Positions 1 to 7,255 of a stretch of DNA of 11,512 nt are shown piece by piece. This DNA is from an uncultured Sphingomonas sp. (GTDB lineage: Bacteria; Pseudomonadota; Alphaproteobacteria; Sphingomonadales; Sphingomonadaceae): NCBI GenBank assembly GCA_946886645.1, contig CAMPIY010000030.1, positions 1-11,512 on the forward strand, in the 5' to 3' direction. The notes under the pieces are model-generated. The model did no database searches. It saw only the letters and a program-made list of their open reading frames with translations, and had not been told where the DNA came from. Positions within the stretch are counted from its first letter, which is position 1. Each line of letters starts with the position of its first letter. Position numbers and translations under genes: made by a program.

Positions 1-805
1 CTTCGTCTATTGCGACGGCGCCAACTTCAACGCGATCGTCGGCAAGGTTAAGCCGGGCGATCTCGGCGTCGATGCGATGCACATCAACCTGCACAAGACC
101 TTCTCGACGCCCCACGGCGGTGGCGGGCCGGGTTCGGGGCCAGTGGTGCTGTCGGAGGCGCTGGCGCCCTATGGTCCGCTGCCCTTCGCGGCCAAATATC
201 CCGACGGCAGCTACAAGATGGTCGAGGAAGAGGATGCGGCGGACGAGCATCCTGATGCTTTCGGCCGGATGGTCGCCTTCCATGGCCAGATGGGCATGTT
301 CACCCGCGCGCTGACCTACATGCTGAGCCACGGCGCAGACGGGCTGAAGCAAGTGGCCGAGGACAGCGTCCTCAATGCCAACTACATCCTCCGCAGTCTG
401 GAAGACGTGCTCGACGCGCCCTTCGCGTTCAGCGGGCCGTGCATGCACGAGGCGATCTTCAGCGATAAGGGCTTTGCGGAAGGCTTCTCGACGATCGACG
501 TCGCCAAGGCGCTGATCGACGAGGGCTTCCACCCGATGACCATGTATTTCCCGCTGGTCGTCCATGGCGCGATGCTGGTCGAGCCGACGGAGACGGAATC
601 CAAGGCGAATCTCGACCAGTTCATCGCGGCGCTTCGTTCGATCGCGGAGAAGGCGAGGGCGGGGGATGAGACGCTCAAGGCCGCGCCCATCTATGCGCCG
701 CGCCGCCGCCTCGACGAGACGCTGGCGGCGAGGAAGCCGATCCTGGCCTACCAGACGCCCGCGCCCGATGGCGTCAGTGCCGCGCCGCTGGTCGGCGGCG
801 GCTGA
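1..805 (+). CDS. gcvPB: Glycine dehydrogenase (decarboxylating) subunit 2, C-terminal half (5' end outside window)
   Basis: This is the PLP-binding subunit of the two-subunit P-protein of the glycine cleavage system. It decarboxylates glycine and passes the aminomethyl group to lipoyl-GcvH in the cytoplasm. The reading frame is open from base 2, and 267 codons are visible; the complete family member is about 500 residues, so roughly half is missing upstream. The PLP-lysine signature is seen as NLHKTFSTPHGGGGPGSGP, with the lysine at bases 95-97. The C-terminal domain follows, including the FAFSGPCMHEAIFS stretch and the TMYFPLVVHGAMLVEPTE segment typical of the family. The stop TGA (803-805) shares its A with the ATG of the next gene, so translation is probably coupled. 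gcvPA would be expected just upstream, outside the window. The family assignment is secure; the subunit-2 form rather than the fused GcvP is judged from the short C-terminal end. Confidence 0.95.
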   Translation, partial: FVYCDGANFNAIVGKVKPGDLGVDAMHINLHKTFSTPHGGGGPGSGPVVLSEALAPYGPLPFAAKYPDGSYKMVEEEDAADEHPDAFGRMVAFHGQMGMFTRALTYMLSHGADGLKQVAEDSVLNANYILRSLEDVLDAPFAFSGPCMHEAIFSDKGFAEGFSTIDVAKALIDEGFHPMTMYFPLVVHGAMLVEPTETESKANLDQFIAALRSIAEKARAGDETLKAAPIYAPRRRLDETLAARKPILAYQTPAPDGVSAAPLVGGG

Positions 806-1260
806 TGTGGCAGTCGTTGTTCGTCCTGACGAACGTCGTCGCCTTTGCCTGCTGGGCGATGCTGGCTTTCCTGCCGAGGCGCCCAATCGTAATGGCCTCG
901 ATCCTGTTCTTCGGGGTTGGCCTGCTGTGCCTGGTCTACGCCGGCATGTTCATCGCCCTGTTCGGCGGCCTGGCTGATCCCGTTCGTGTCGCCGGCGCCC
1001 CGCCTCCCGACATCATGGACTATACGCTGCCGGGCCTTCGCGCCCTGTTCATGAGTGACGGCGGGATCGTGCTGGGCTGGACGCATTACCTCGCGTTCGA
1101 CCTGTTCATCGGCCAGTGGATCGCGCGCGACGCCGACAACAAGGGCTTCCATCGGCTGGTCCAGCTGCCTTTCCTGTTCTTGACGCTGATGGCGGGTCCG
1201 ATCGGCCTGCTGCTCTGGCTGATCGTGCGAGAGCGGCGGGCAAGAGCGCACGCAGCCTGA
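805..1260 (+). CDS. ABA4-like family (DUF4281) integral membrane protein
   Basis: This 151-residue protein has four likely membrane segments, at about residues 4-22, 28-52, 88-103 and 120-143. The characteristic GWTHYLAFDLFIGQWIARDA stretch lies near the third, and PFLFLTLMAGPIGLLLWL near the end. These match the ABA4-like family, named after a plant plastid protein needed for neoxanthin synthesis. The bacterial role is not established, so no reaction is assigned. The ATG at 805 overlaps the gcvPB stop by one base, and its own TGA (1258-1260) overlaps the next ATG in the same way. It is therefore the middle gene of a tightly packed unit. Its link to glycine cleavage is probably positional rather than functional. 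Confidence 0.85.
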   Translation: MWQSLFVLTNVVAFACWAMLAFLPRRPIVMASILFFGVGLLCLVYAGMFIALFGGLADPVRVAGAPPPDIMDYTLPGLRALFMSDGGIVLGWTHYLAFDLFIGQWIARDADNKGFHRLVQLPFLFLTLMAGPIGLLLWLIVRERRARAHAA

Positions 1261-1901
1261 TGGCTGAGCCCAGCTTCCCGCCCTACAATGTCGGCGATCT
1301 TGGCGCCGGTGTGAGGCGGCAGGCTCCGGCCGCGGCGCGGAACGTCGGCCCGATCGGCGATGTGCTGGCCGGATGGCTCCCGGCAAGCGGGCTGGTGCTG
1401 GAGATCGCTAGCGGGACCGGCGAACATGCGCTGGCCTTCTCGTCGCGTTTCCCGAACCTCGACTGGCTGCCGAGCGATCCCGACACGGAAGCGCTAGCCT
1501 CGATCAGAGCCTGGCGAGAGGGCGGCCCGCCAAACCTGCTTCCCCCATTGTTGATCGACACCCGTGCTGACGAATGGCCGGTCGACCAGGCGAATGCGAT
1601 CTTGTGCATCAACATGGTGCACATCAGTCCATGGCAATCGGCTATCGGCCTGCTCGACGGTGCACAGCGGGTTCTCGCGCCAGGCGGGTCAGTCATCCTT
1701 TACGGGCCGTGGCTGGAAGCTGGCGTCGAGGCCGCGCCATCGAACCTCGCTTTCGACCAGAGCCTGAAAGCGCGTAACGCCGAATGGGGTCTCCGCCTCG
1801 TCGAGGTTTTTGCAGCCGAAGCGGAGAAGCGCGGCCTAATCCTCGCGGATCGGCGGGAGATGCCGTCCAACAATATCATGCTCCGCTTCGATCGCGCCTG
1901 A
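1260..1901 (+). CDS. DUF938 family SAM-dependent methyltransferase-like protein
   Basis: This 213-residue protein starts at the ATG that overlaps the preceding stop; a longer in-frame ORF reaches back to 1116 but only runs through the upstream gene. The Rossmann SAM-binding motif I is seen as EIASGTGEHA (about residues 45-54), and an acidic motif II region as WLPSDPD. INMVHISPW and the glycine-rich APGGSVILYGPW follow. The family-specific C-terminal pieces SNLAFDQSLKARNAEWG and MPSNNIMLRF are present, so the protein is complete. The substrate of DUF938 proteins is not known. The last 66 bases are shared with the convergent PAP2 phosphatase gene. Because MPSNN is conserved in this family, the overlap probably constrains the phosphatase tail rather than this gene. 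Confidence 0.88.
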   Translation: MAEPSFPPYNVGDLGAGVRRQAPAAARNVGPIGDVLAGWLPASGLVLEIASGTGEHALAFSSRFPNLDWLPSDPDTEALASIRAWREGGPPNLLPPLLIDTRADEWPVDQANAILCINMVHISPWQSAIGLLDGAQRVLAPGGSVILYGPWLEAGVEAAPSNLAFDQSLKARNAEWGLRLVEVFAAEAEKRGLILADRREMPSNNIMLRFDRA

Positions 1902-2495
1902 TCGCCGGCCCCAGATCAGCGCAAGACCAACCACAAACAGGCCCCAGGCCCAGCCGCCGATGACGTCGCTCGGCCAATGAACGCCCAGAAAGATGCGGGT
2001 GATGCCGATGACGATCGCGACGCCGATGGCGACGAACAGCGCGATCCTGCGCCAGGCAGGCGGAACGGCGATAAAGGCGATGGCCGTGAAGACCGTCATG
2101 CTGTTGGCGGAATGGCCGCTTGGAAAACTGAAGCTTGCCGGCATGAAGGGCAAAAGCTCCAGATCGGGCCTCGGGCGAGCGGTCGCGATCTTCAGCCCAT
2201 CGACCGACAGCCGCTCGAGGAGGACTATCGCGGCCAGGAACAAAGCGGAGCGGCGTCTTCCGCGGAACGCAAGCCAGGCGGCAGCCAACAGACCGAGCCC
2301 CAGCGTCGCGTAGACGCTTCCCAGCTGGGTGAGGACGGCGGTCAAGCTGGTCAACTGCGGATGCGAATGGCGAAGGCCAGCCATCAGGGCGTTCACCGCC
2401 ACATCGAACGAATTGCCCGGCCCCCCGATCGCGCCGACCAATATGAAGATCGCCAGCAGGACAAGCAGGACCATGGGGCGGGAAAAATTCGTCAT
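1836..2495 (-). CDS. PAP2 superfamily phosphatase (membrane-bound lipid phosphatase type)
   Basis: This 219-residue membrane protein carries the three phosphatase motifs of the type-2 phosphatidic acid phosphatase superfamily: KIATARPRP (motif 1, KxxxxxxRP), PSGHS (motif 2) and TRIFLGVHWPSDV (motif 3, SRxxxxxHxxxD-like). About six hydrophobic segments surround them, so the catalytic site would face the periplasm. Such enzymes dephosphorylate phosphatidate, undecaprenyl pyrophosphate or related lipid phosphates; which one applies cannot be read here. The start at 2495 begins MTNFSRPMVLLVLL and gives a sensible first helix. The ORF stays open to 2798, but the extra 101 residues are soluble, unlike the family, and run antisense through the PilZ gene. 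No good ribosome binding site is seen. The C-terminal 22 codons are antisense to the neighbouring methyltransferase gene. Confidence 0.88.
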   Translation of the reverse strand: MTNFSRPMVLLVLLAIFILVGAIGGPGNSFDVAVNALMAGLRHSHPQLTSLTAVLTQLGSVYATLGLGLLAAAWLAFRGRRRSALFLAAIVLLERLSVDGLKIATARPRPDLELLPFMPASFSFPSGHSANSMTVFTAIAFIAVPPAWRRIALFVAIGVAIVIGITRIFLGVHWPSDVIGGWAWGLFVVGLALIWGRRSGAIEAEHDIVGRHLPPIRED

Positions 2496-2508
2496 CCGGA
2501 TGGCCGCG

Positions 2509-2523
2509 TTAAACCTAGTTTTA
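2509..2523. promoter_or_regulatory. Imperfect CtrA-like box between divergent PAP2 and PilZ genes
   Basis: The short divergent intergenic region holds TTAA-N7-TTTA, one mismatch from the TTAA-N7-TTAA site recognised by the alphaproteobacterial cell-cycle regulator CtrA. It also forms a near palindrome around CTAG. A weak -10-like TATGAA (2535-2540) ends 7 bases before the second PilZ start codon. One such imperfect site can occur by chance in an AT-rich promoter gap. Confidence 0.2.
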
Positions 2524-2547
2524 CCGCTTTGCCCTATGAAAGCGTCA

Positions 2548-2955
2548 ATGGACGAGAGCAGCAACACGCAAAATCGAAAGTCGCGTCGCTCGAACGTGCT
2601 GATGGCGGCGCGGCTCGAGCTGTCGGGCACGTCGCTGTCCGTCAAGCTGCGCAACCTCAGCGCGGACGGCGCGCTGGTGGAAGGCGACAAGCTGCCGGTG
2701 GAGGGCGCTTCGATCGTTTTTCGCAAGGGTGATCTCAGCATTCCCGGCAAGGTTGCGTGGGTCAAGACCCGGCACGCGGGGATCAGCTTCGCGCACAAGC
2801 TGGCGCCGGAGCAGGTGCTTCGTCACGTCCCGACGCCGCGCGCCCGGGTGAAGCCCGATTTTCGGCGGCCCGGCCTGAAATCCTCGACCCGGGAAGAAGA
2901 GCGCCGCTACGGCGAGCAATGGCTGGGCAGGTTCTACCCGACGCCGATCGAATAG
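2548..2955 (+). CDS. Single-domain PilZ protein
   Basis: A small cytoplasmic protein of 135 residues with one PilZ domain, the common receptor for cyclic di-GMP. The N-terminal RxxxR arm is seen as RKSRR (residues 10-14) and the second ligand motif as NLSADG (36-41, N/DxSxxG). A beta-barrel pattern ends in VAWVKTRHAGISFA. Both c-di-GMP motifs look intact, so binding is plausible but inferred. Two ATGs are possible, at 2536 and 2548. I chose 2548 because a -10-like TATGAA overlaps the first ATG and a weak GAAAG precedes the second; neither has a strong ribosome binding site. The last ~45 residues after the domain are basic and unrecognised. The gene converges on the tandem PilZ gene with 4 bp between the stops. 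Confidence 0.85.
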   Translation: MDESSNTQNRKSRRSNVLMAARLELSGTSLSVKLRNLSADGALVEGDKLPVEGASIVFRKGDLSIPGKVAWVKTRHAGISFAHKLAPEQVLRHVPTPRARVKPDFRRPGLKSSTREEERRYGEQWLGRFYPTPIE

Positions 2956-2959
2956 CCGG

Positions 2960-3607
2960 TCAGCCAGCGCTTCGCTGGCTCTCCCGTTGACCCTGAAGCC
3001 ATCCAACCAGCTCGCCGAGCGGGACCAGCCGGTTGAAGGCGATACCGATAAATCCGCCCTCGACCCAGCAGGCGATGGCGCGCTGCGGCTCGATCCCCGG
3101 AAGCGAAATGACGACGTCGGCGCCGCGGGGGATGATCGTTTCGCATGCGACCTTCACGCCGCCCTGCGAGATGTCGCAAACTTTGACGCGCAGCGAATTG
3201 GCGCCGTCGCGGAGCATTGCATGGCAATCGGTTTCGATGCGGGGCATCCGTGGACGGGGGCCGCTCATCGAGGCGGACAGGATGTCGATGACGTCGACCG
3301 GTTGATCGAAGGCCACACCGGCCTGCTGGTCGTTGACCCAGCTTACACAGCCGTGGATCGGCTGGCCGCTCTTCAGCTCGATCGTGACCGGCGTTCCTTC
3401 CGCGACCGAGCAATAGAGGCGCACCATCATTCCGCCGGCCGAGATATTCTTGATGAGGCACAGCTCGCGACGGTTTTCCACCAGCATCGAACCGACGCGG
3501 TACAGGGTCATGTGCCGCTCACCGTCGCGCCGATCGGGCGATGGCCTGGGGACAGGTGGAGCGTCCGACAGCGAGTAAAGCGTTGTCTCGACAGGCTGGC
3601 TATTCAC
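2960..3607 (-). CDS. Tandem-PilZ-domain protein
   Basis: This 215-residue protein has two successive PilZ domains. The first has an RxxxR arm at 27-31 (RDGER) and NISAGG at 54-59. The second has DISQGG at 145-150, but its basic arm (RPRMPR, 118-123) does not fit RxxxR spacing, so only the first half may bind cyclic di-GMP in the usual way. Both halves share the barrel pattern ending in VSWVNDQQAGVAF and ACWVEGGFIGIAF, which suggests an internal duplication. The start is GTG at 3607, with GGAG ten bases upstream on the coding strand. There are no membrane segments. Its convergent neighbour is also a PilZ protein, hinting at a shared c-di-GMP role in motility, envelope or polysaccharide control; the target cannot be named. 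Confidence 0.85.
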   Translation of the reverse strand: MNSQPVETTLYSLSDAPPVPRPSPDRRDGERHMTLYRVGSMLVENRRELCLIKNISAGGMMVRLYCSVAEGTPVTIELKSGQPIHGCVSWVNDQQAGVAFDQPVDVIDILSASMSGPRPRMPRIETDCHAMLRDGANSLRVKVCDISQGGVKVACETIIPRGADVVISLPGIEPQRAIACWVEGGFIGIAFNRLVPLGELVGWLQGQRESQRSAG

Positions 3608-3795
3608 TCGTCACGCACTCCACCCAAGCTCCACCCGGAGCTGTCCACGGGAGGCCAGATTATGAAAACAGGCTTACCAACAGGTTGATATCCAATCCGA
3701 TGTGACCCGAAAAATGCCTTGCTTGCGGTGAATGACCGACGGGCGTAGCTTTTCGGAGCGGCGGCACATCGAAGGTCGCCGACGGAGCGCCGCCG

Positions 3796-4779
3796 ATGAA
3801 ACTCGCGCCTTGGATTGCCGCCGGACTGGCCATTTCGACACCCGCTTTGCTTGCACAGCCGACAACGGCGGGGGGCGCGGCGGGAACGCTCGACACGGTC
3901 GATCGCCAAACCATCACGGACGAAATGGCCATCGGCCGGGACGCCGGTCATCGCATGACGGTGGCGGTTTCCGTCGCTGGGCAGGGGCCGTATCGCTTCC
4001 TGGTCGACACCGGGGCCGAACGGACCATCATTTCCCGCCAGCTGGCCAACGCGCTGCAACTGGAAAGCGGCCGGAATGTCACGCTCCACAGCGTCGTCGG
4101 GGTCAATGATGTCAAGACGGTCAAGATTCCCCGCCTGAAGATCAGCAACAAGGTGGTGTCGGTGAACAACGCGCCGGCGCTGGAAGCATCGAGCATCGGT
4201 GCCGACGGAATGCTGGGCATCGACAGCCTGCGCTCGCAGAAAGTGCTGTTCGACTTCAAGGCCGGGACGATGTCGATCACGCCAGCCGTCCGCGAGGTCG
4301 AGCCGATCGACAAGGATACGATCGTCGTGCGCGCCAAGGCCCGGCAGGGGAGGCTGATCTTCACCCATGCCAAGATCGACGGTCAGAAGGTGACGGTCAT
4401 CGTCGACACCGGATCGCAGGTGACGATCGGCAACCTGGCGCTCGAACGAGCGCTGACCCGGCGGCGGGTCCAGATCAATCCGGAGCAGATGACGATCGAA
4501 TCCGTTACCGGCGAGATACTTCTCGCTAGGTCGGCGACCTTGCGCGAGCTGCAGCTGGGATCCGGAGTAGGATTGAGCAAGCTGCCGGTGGCCTTCGCCA
4601 ACGCGCATGTTTTCCGGCAGCTGGGTCTGGACGAACGCCCGGCCCTGCTGCTGGGAATGAACGCGATGAAGGCGTTCGACCGCATCTCCATCGACTTTGC
4701 GTCGAAGAAGGTCCGCTTCGTCCTTCCGGCTACCAGCATGCGCGACGATGTGCGGCTGGCGGCGCTGCGGCTGCCCTAG
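3796..4779 (+). CDS. Exported two-lobed retropepsin-like aspartic protease
   Basis: This 327-residue protein has an N-terminal signal peptide (MKLAPWIAAGLAISTPALLA, probable cleavage after about residue 20), so it should act in the periplasm. Two retropepsin-like lobes follow. The first has FLVDTGAERTIIS with Asp71 and GADGMLGID; the second has VIVDTGSQVTIGN with Asp204 and ALLLGMNAMKAFDRISIDF. Each lobe carries its own DTG, so a single chain could form the two-aspartate active site that retroviral proteases make by dimerising. That assembly is inference. GGAG at 3784-3787 gives an 8-base spacing to the ATG. The stop is separated by one base from the stop of the convergent S9 peptidase. Substrate unknown. 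Confidence 0.87.
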   Translation: MKLAPWIAAGLAISTPALLAQPTTAGGAAGTLDTVDRQTITDEMAIGRDAGHRMTVAVSVAGQGPYRFLVDTGAERTIISRQLANALQLESGRNVTLHSVVGVNDVKTVKIPRLKISNKVVSVNNAPALEASSIGADGMLGIDSLRSQKVLFDFKAGTMSITPAVREVEPIDKDTIVVRAKARQGRLIFTHAKIDGQKVTVIVDTGSQVTIGNLALERALTRRRVQINPEQMTIESVTGEILLARSATLRELQLGSGVGLSKLPVAFANAHVFRQLGLDERPALLLGMNAMKAFDRISIDFASKKVRFVLPATSMRDDVRLAALRLP

Positions 4780-4780
4780 G

Positions 4781-6856
4781 CTACTTCCCTCCGCCCGACG
4801 CGGTGGCGGCGGACAGGCCCGGGACGAGCCCGGCGCCCTCCTCGACCTTGGCGCTCGACTGGCGGACGTCATTGCCCAGCGCCTCGGCGCGGCCGCCCAG
4901 GCACTTGCCTAGGAATTGCTCGGTGATTCCATAGAAGGCGAGGTTGTTCGCCGGGCGGGCGAAGCCGTGGCCTTCGTCCGGGAAGACGACATAGGTCACC
5001 GGGATCGAGCGCGACTTCATGGCATCCACGATCTGCTCGGACTCGGCGACGTTGACGCGCGGGTCGTTGGCGCCCTGGCCGATGAGCAGCGGCTTGGTGA
5101 TCTTGTCGGCGTAGTAGAGCGGCGAGCGCTCCTTCAGCAGCGCAAGCCCCTCCGCCGTGTTGGGATCGCCCATCCGCTTGTAGAATTGGGTGCGGATCGC
5201 GGTCCAATAAGGCGGGATCGTCTTGAGCAGCGTTTCGAGGTTTGAAGGCCCGACGATGTCGACGCCGCAGGCGAACTTGTCGGGGGTCATCGTCACGCCG
5301 GCGAGCGTCGCATAGCCGCCATAGCTGCCGCCCATGATCGCGACCTTGTCGGGGCTGGTCACGCCATTGGCGATGGCCCAGTCGGTGGCGTCGATAAGGT
5401 CGTCGTGCATCGCCCGGCCCCACTGCAGGTCGCCGGCCTTGACGAAGCTCTTCCCGAAGCCGGTCGAGGCGCGGAAGTTGGTCGCAAGGACCGCGTAGCC
5501 GCGGTTGGCGAGCAGCTGGTGCAGCCCGTCATAGCCGTAGCTGTCGCGGCCCCATGGCCCACCGTGCACCAGCAGGACGAGCGGGACCGGCGCGTTGGGC
5601 CGGCCGTCGCCGTCGGCATCGCTGCCCGGCGGCAAGGTCAGGTAGGAGGGAAGGATTTTCCCGTCGCGCGACTTGATCTCGACCGGGTGCATGGCGACCA
5701 GCGGCATGCCCTCCAGCGCGGGGCGGCCTGTGTAGAGCTTGGTCAGCGCCCTTGTGCCGCGGTCGAAGAGCCAGACCGAGGATGGCGCCGTGACCGGATC
5801 GACCGCGACGGTCCACTTGCTGTTGTCGAGCGTCTGCGAGGTGACCGCGATATCGCCCTTCAGCTGCTTTTCGAGGAAGGCGACGTCGGCGCCGACCGTG
5901 GCGTCGAGCGGCTTCCATTCGTTGCGAAGATATTCGACGCCATAGGCCAGCACCTTGCCGGTACGCGGGTCGGCGATAGCGCCGCCGATATCGGCGCGAG
6001 GGTCGCTGGCGATCACCGTCCTGGCGCCGGTGGCGACGTCCTGGGCGATCAGCGCGGCGGTTTCGCGGTTTCGGCTGTCGATCCAGTAGAGCGTCTTGCC
6101 GTCGGAGGTGTAGCCGATCGGGTCGGTGGTCAGGCTATCGTCGAGGCCGACGCTTTCGAACGGGGTGGCTTCGACCTCGTTGCCGGCGACGCGGTAATAG
6201 TCGGCCCCGCCATCGTCGCGGGCTTTCGAGGCGGCGCGGATCACCAGCTTCTGGTCGGCGATGAAATTGGCATAGTCGCCCGTGTTCATCAGAACCGGGG
6301 TCAGCTTCCCGCTGGCGAGGTCGAGGCTGTAGACGTCGTGCCACTTGGCATCGCGGTTGTTGATGCCAACCAGGATGCGGTCGGGAACGTCGGGCGACAC
6401 CTGGATGAGGCGGACCCGGGTCTTCTGGAACGGGGTCAGCGAACGGACCGCGGCGGTGTTGATGTCGACGCCGTAGAGCAGGAAGTTTTCATCGCCGCCG
6501 GCGTCGTTGATGAAGAGCAGCTGCTTGCTGTCCGGCGACCAGAAATATTGGCGGATCGGGCGCTTGGTTTCGGCGGTCAGCGGTTTGGCGGCGGCGACAT
6601 CGCCGATCGGCGCGACCCACAGGTTCATGACACCGTCGCGGGGAGCGATGAAGGCGAAGGACTTGCCGTCGGGCGAGATTTTGCCGGCGGATTTGACCGG
6701 ATTGCCGAACAGGCTGGTGCGCGGGATCAGCGGGACCTTCGACAGGTCGGGCGCGGTCGCGCTGGGCGCGGCGGCGAGGCCGGGAGCAAGCGGGGCCGCG
6801 GCAGCGATGGCGATGGCGGCGGTTGCGGCGAGCGTGGTGGAACAGGTCTTGCGCAT
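4781..6856 (-). CDS. Exported S9 family (prolyl oligopeptidase-like) serine peptidase
   Basis: A 691-residue protein with a signal peptide (MRKTCSTTLAATAAIAIAAA, alanine-rich), then a beta-propeller-like half with repeated SPDG/SPDS turns, then an alpha/beta-hydrolase domain from about residue 410. The catalytic serine is in MGGSYGGYATLAG (Ser511), the acid in GQGANDPRV (Asp598) and the histidine in DEGHGF (His630). HGGPWG (from about 431) supplies the oxyanion region. This fits the S9C-like peptidases that cleave short oligopeptides in the periplasm. The start at 6856 is preceded on the coding strand by AGGGGGGAAAAG and gives a proper signal peptide; an upstream in-frame start at 6898 would bury it. 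The propeller half is also peppered with DPRTGKV/DSRNRET-type blade repeats. The C-terminal ~35 residues after the hydrolase fold are unusual and glycine/alanine-rich. Confidence 0.93.
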   Translation of the reverse strand: MRKTCSTTLAATAAIAIAAAAPLAPGLAAAPSATAPDLSKVPLIPRTSLFGNPVKSAGKISPDGKSFAFIAPRDGVMNLWVAPIGDVAAAKPLTAETKRPIRQYFWSPDSKQLLFINDAGGDENFLLYGVDINTAAVRSLTPFQKTRVRLIQVSPDVPDRILVGINNRDAKWHDVYSLDLASGKLTPVLMNTGDYANFIADQKLVIRAASKARDDGGADYYRVAGNEVEATPFESVGLDDSLTTDPIGYTSDGKTLYWIDSRNRETAALIAQDVATGARTVIASDPRADIGGAIADPRTGKVLAYGVEYLRNEWKPLDATVGADVAFLEKQLKGDIAVTSQTLDNSKWTVAVDPVTAPSSVWLFDRGTRALTKLYTGRPALEGMPLVAMHPVEIKSRDGKILPSYLTLPPGSDADGDGRPNAPVPLVLLVHGGPWGRDSYGYDGLHQLLANRGYAVLATNFRASTGFGKSFVKAGDLQWGRAMHDDLIDATDWAIANGVTSPDKVAIMGGSYGGYATLAGVTMTPDKFACGVDIVGPSNLETLLKTIPPYWTAIRTQFYKRMGDPNTAEGLALLKERSPLYYADKITKPLLIGQGANDPRVNVAESEQIVDAMKSRSIPVTYVVFPDEGHGFARPANNLAFYGITEQFLGKCLGGRAEALGNDVRQSSAKVEEGAGLVPGLSAATASGGGK

Positions 6857-6919
6857 CTTTTCCCCCCTGAAGGACGGGCCGAGCCTTCCGCCCGGCACCC
6901 TGGATGCGCAATCCCTACC

Positions 6920-6937
6920 GTATTAGTTTAGTAATAC
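6920..6937. promoter_or_regulatory. Inverted repeat GTATTA-N6-TAATAC upstream of the S9 peptidase
   Basis: A perfect 6-bp inverted repeat with a 6-base spacer sits 64 bp upstream of the S9 start codon, in a short AT-rich island of otherwise GC-rich DNA. Position and symmetry suit an operator for a dimeric repressor or activator of the peptidase gene. No convincing -35/-10 pair was found beside it. Confidence 0.35.
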
Positions 6938-6951
6938 ACAAGGGAGATTTT

Positions 6952-7212
6952 TCAGCTCCGCTTCGGCTCGGCGCGGTTCGCCTGCCCGGTGCCGTCGCGG
7001 TTGGGCAGGTTGGGCTCGTCGCCGTCGCGCGGCTTCTGGCCCTTCTGCACCGACGTCGGTTGAGGATCGGCGCCGGTCGCGGTGGCTTCCTCGTCGAGCG
7101 AACCGATCTCCCGCTGAAGGTCGCCGCCCGACGAGCCGCCCTGGGACGGCGTTGGAAGGTCGTCTTCCATCAGGTCGTTGTCGGCGTGGGGGTCGCGTTT
7201 GGTGTCGGTCAT
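6952..7212 (-). CDS. Small conserved hypothetical, predicted disordered, 86 aa
   Basis: I do not assign a function. The protein is very hydrophilic and rich in D, E, G, P and Q, with no hydrophobic core, so it is probably intrinsically disordered. A TPSQGGSSGGDLQREIGSLD segment sits in the middle and a DEPNLPNRDG stretch near the end. My impression is that proteins with this pattern are widespread in sphingomonads, but I could not check that. Two adjacent ATGs exist, at 7215 and 7212. On the coding strand, AAGGAG is 3 bases from the first and 6 from the second, so the second (MTDTKRD) is the better start. The gene lies 95 bp upstream of the S9 peptidase in the same direction. Confidence 0.7.
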   Translation of the reverse strand: MTDTKRDPHADNDLMEDDLPTPSQGGSSGGDLQREIGSLDEEATATGADPQPTSVQKGQKPRDGDEPNLPNRDGTGQANRAEPKRS

Positions 7213-7255
7213 CATCGTCTCCTTGCAAAGGAAAACGAACGAGCCGCCGATAGGA

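Noticed and set aside
1977..2732. 251-residue plus-strand ORF over the PAP2 gene
   Set aside because: Low-complexity Q/R/D/G-rich antisense product; the minus strand carries all three PAP2 motifs.
3604..4872. 422-residue minus-strand ORF opposite the aspartic protease
   Set aside because: Arginine/histidine-rich shadow frame lacking motifs; the opposite strand has two intact DTG lobes and a signal peptide.
5405..6931. 508-residue plus-strand ORF opposite the S9 peptidase
   Set aside because: It is the antisense of a gene with complete catalytic motifs and a signal peptide. Its valine/aspartate/glycine-rich composition is the usual mirror of GC-rich codons, with no recognisable domain.
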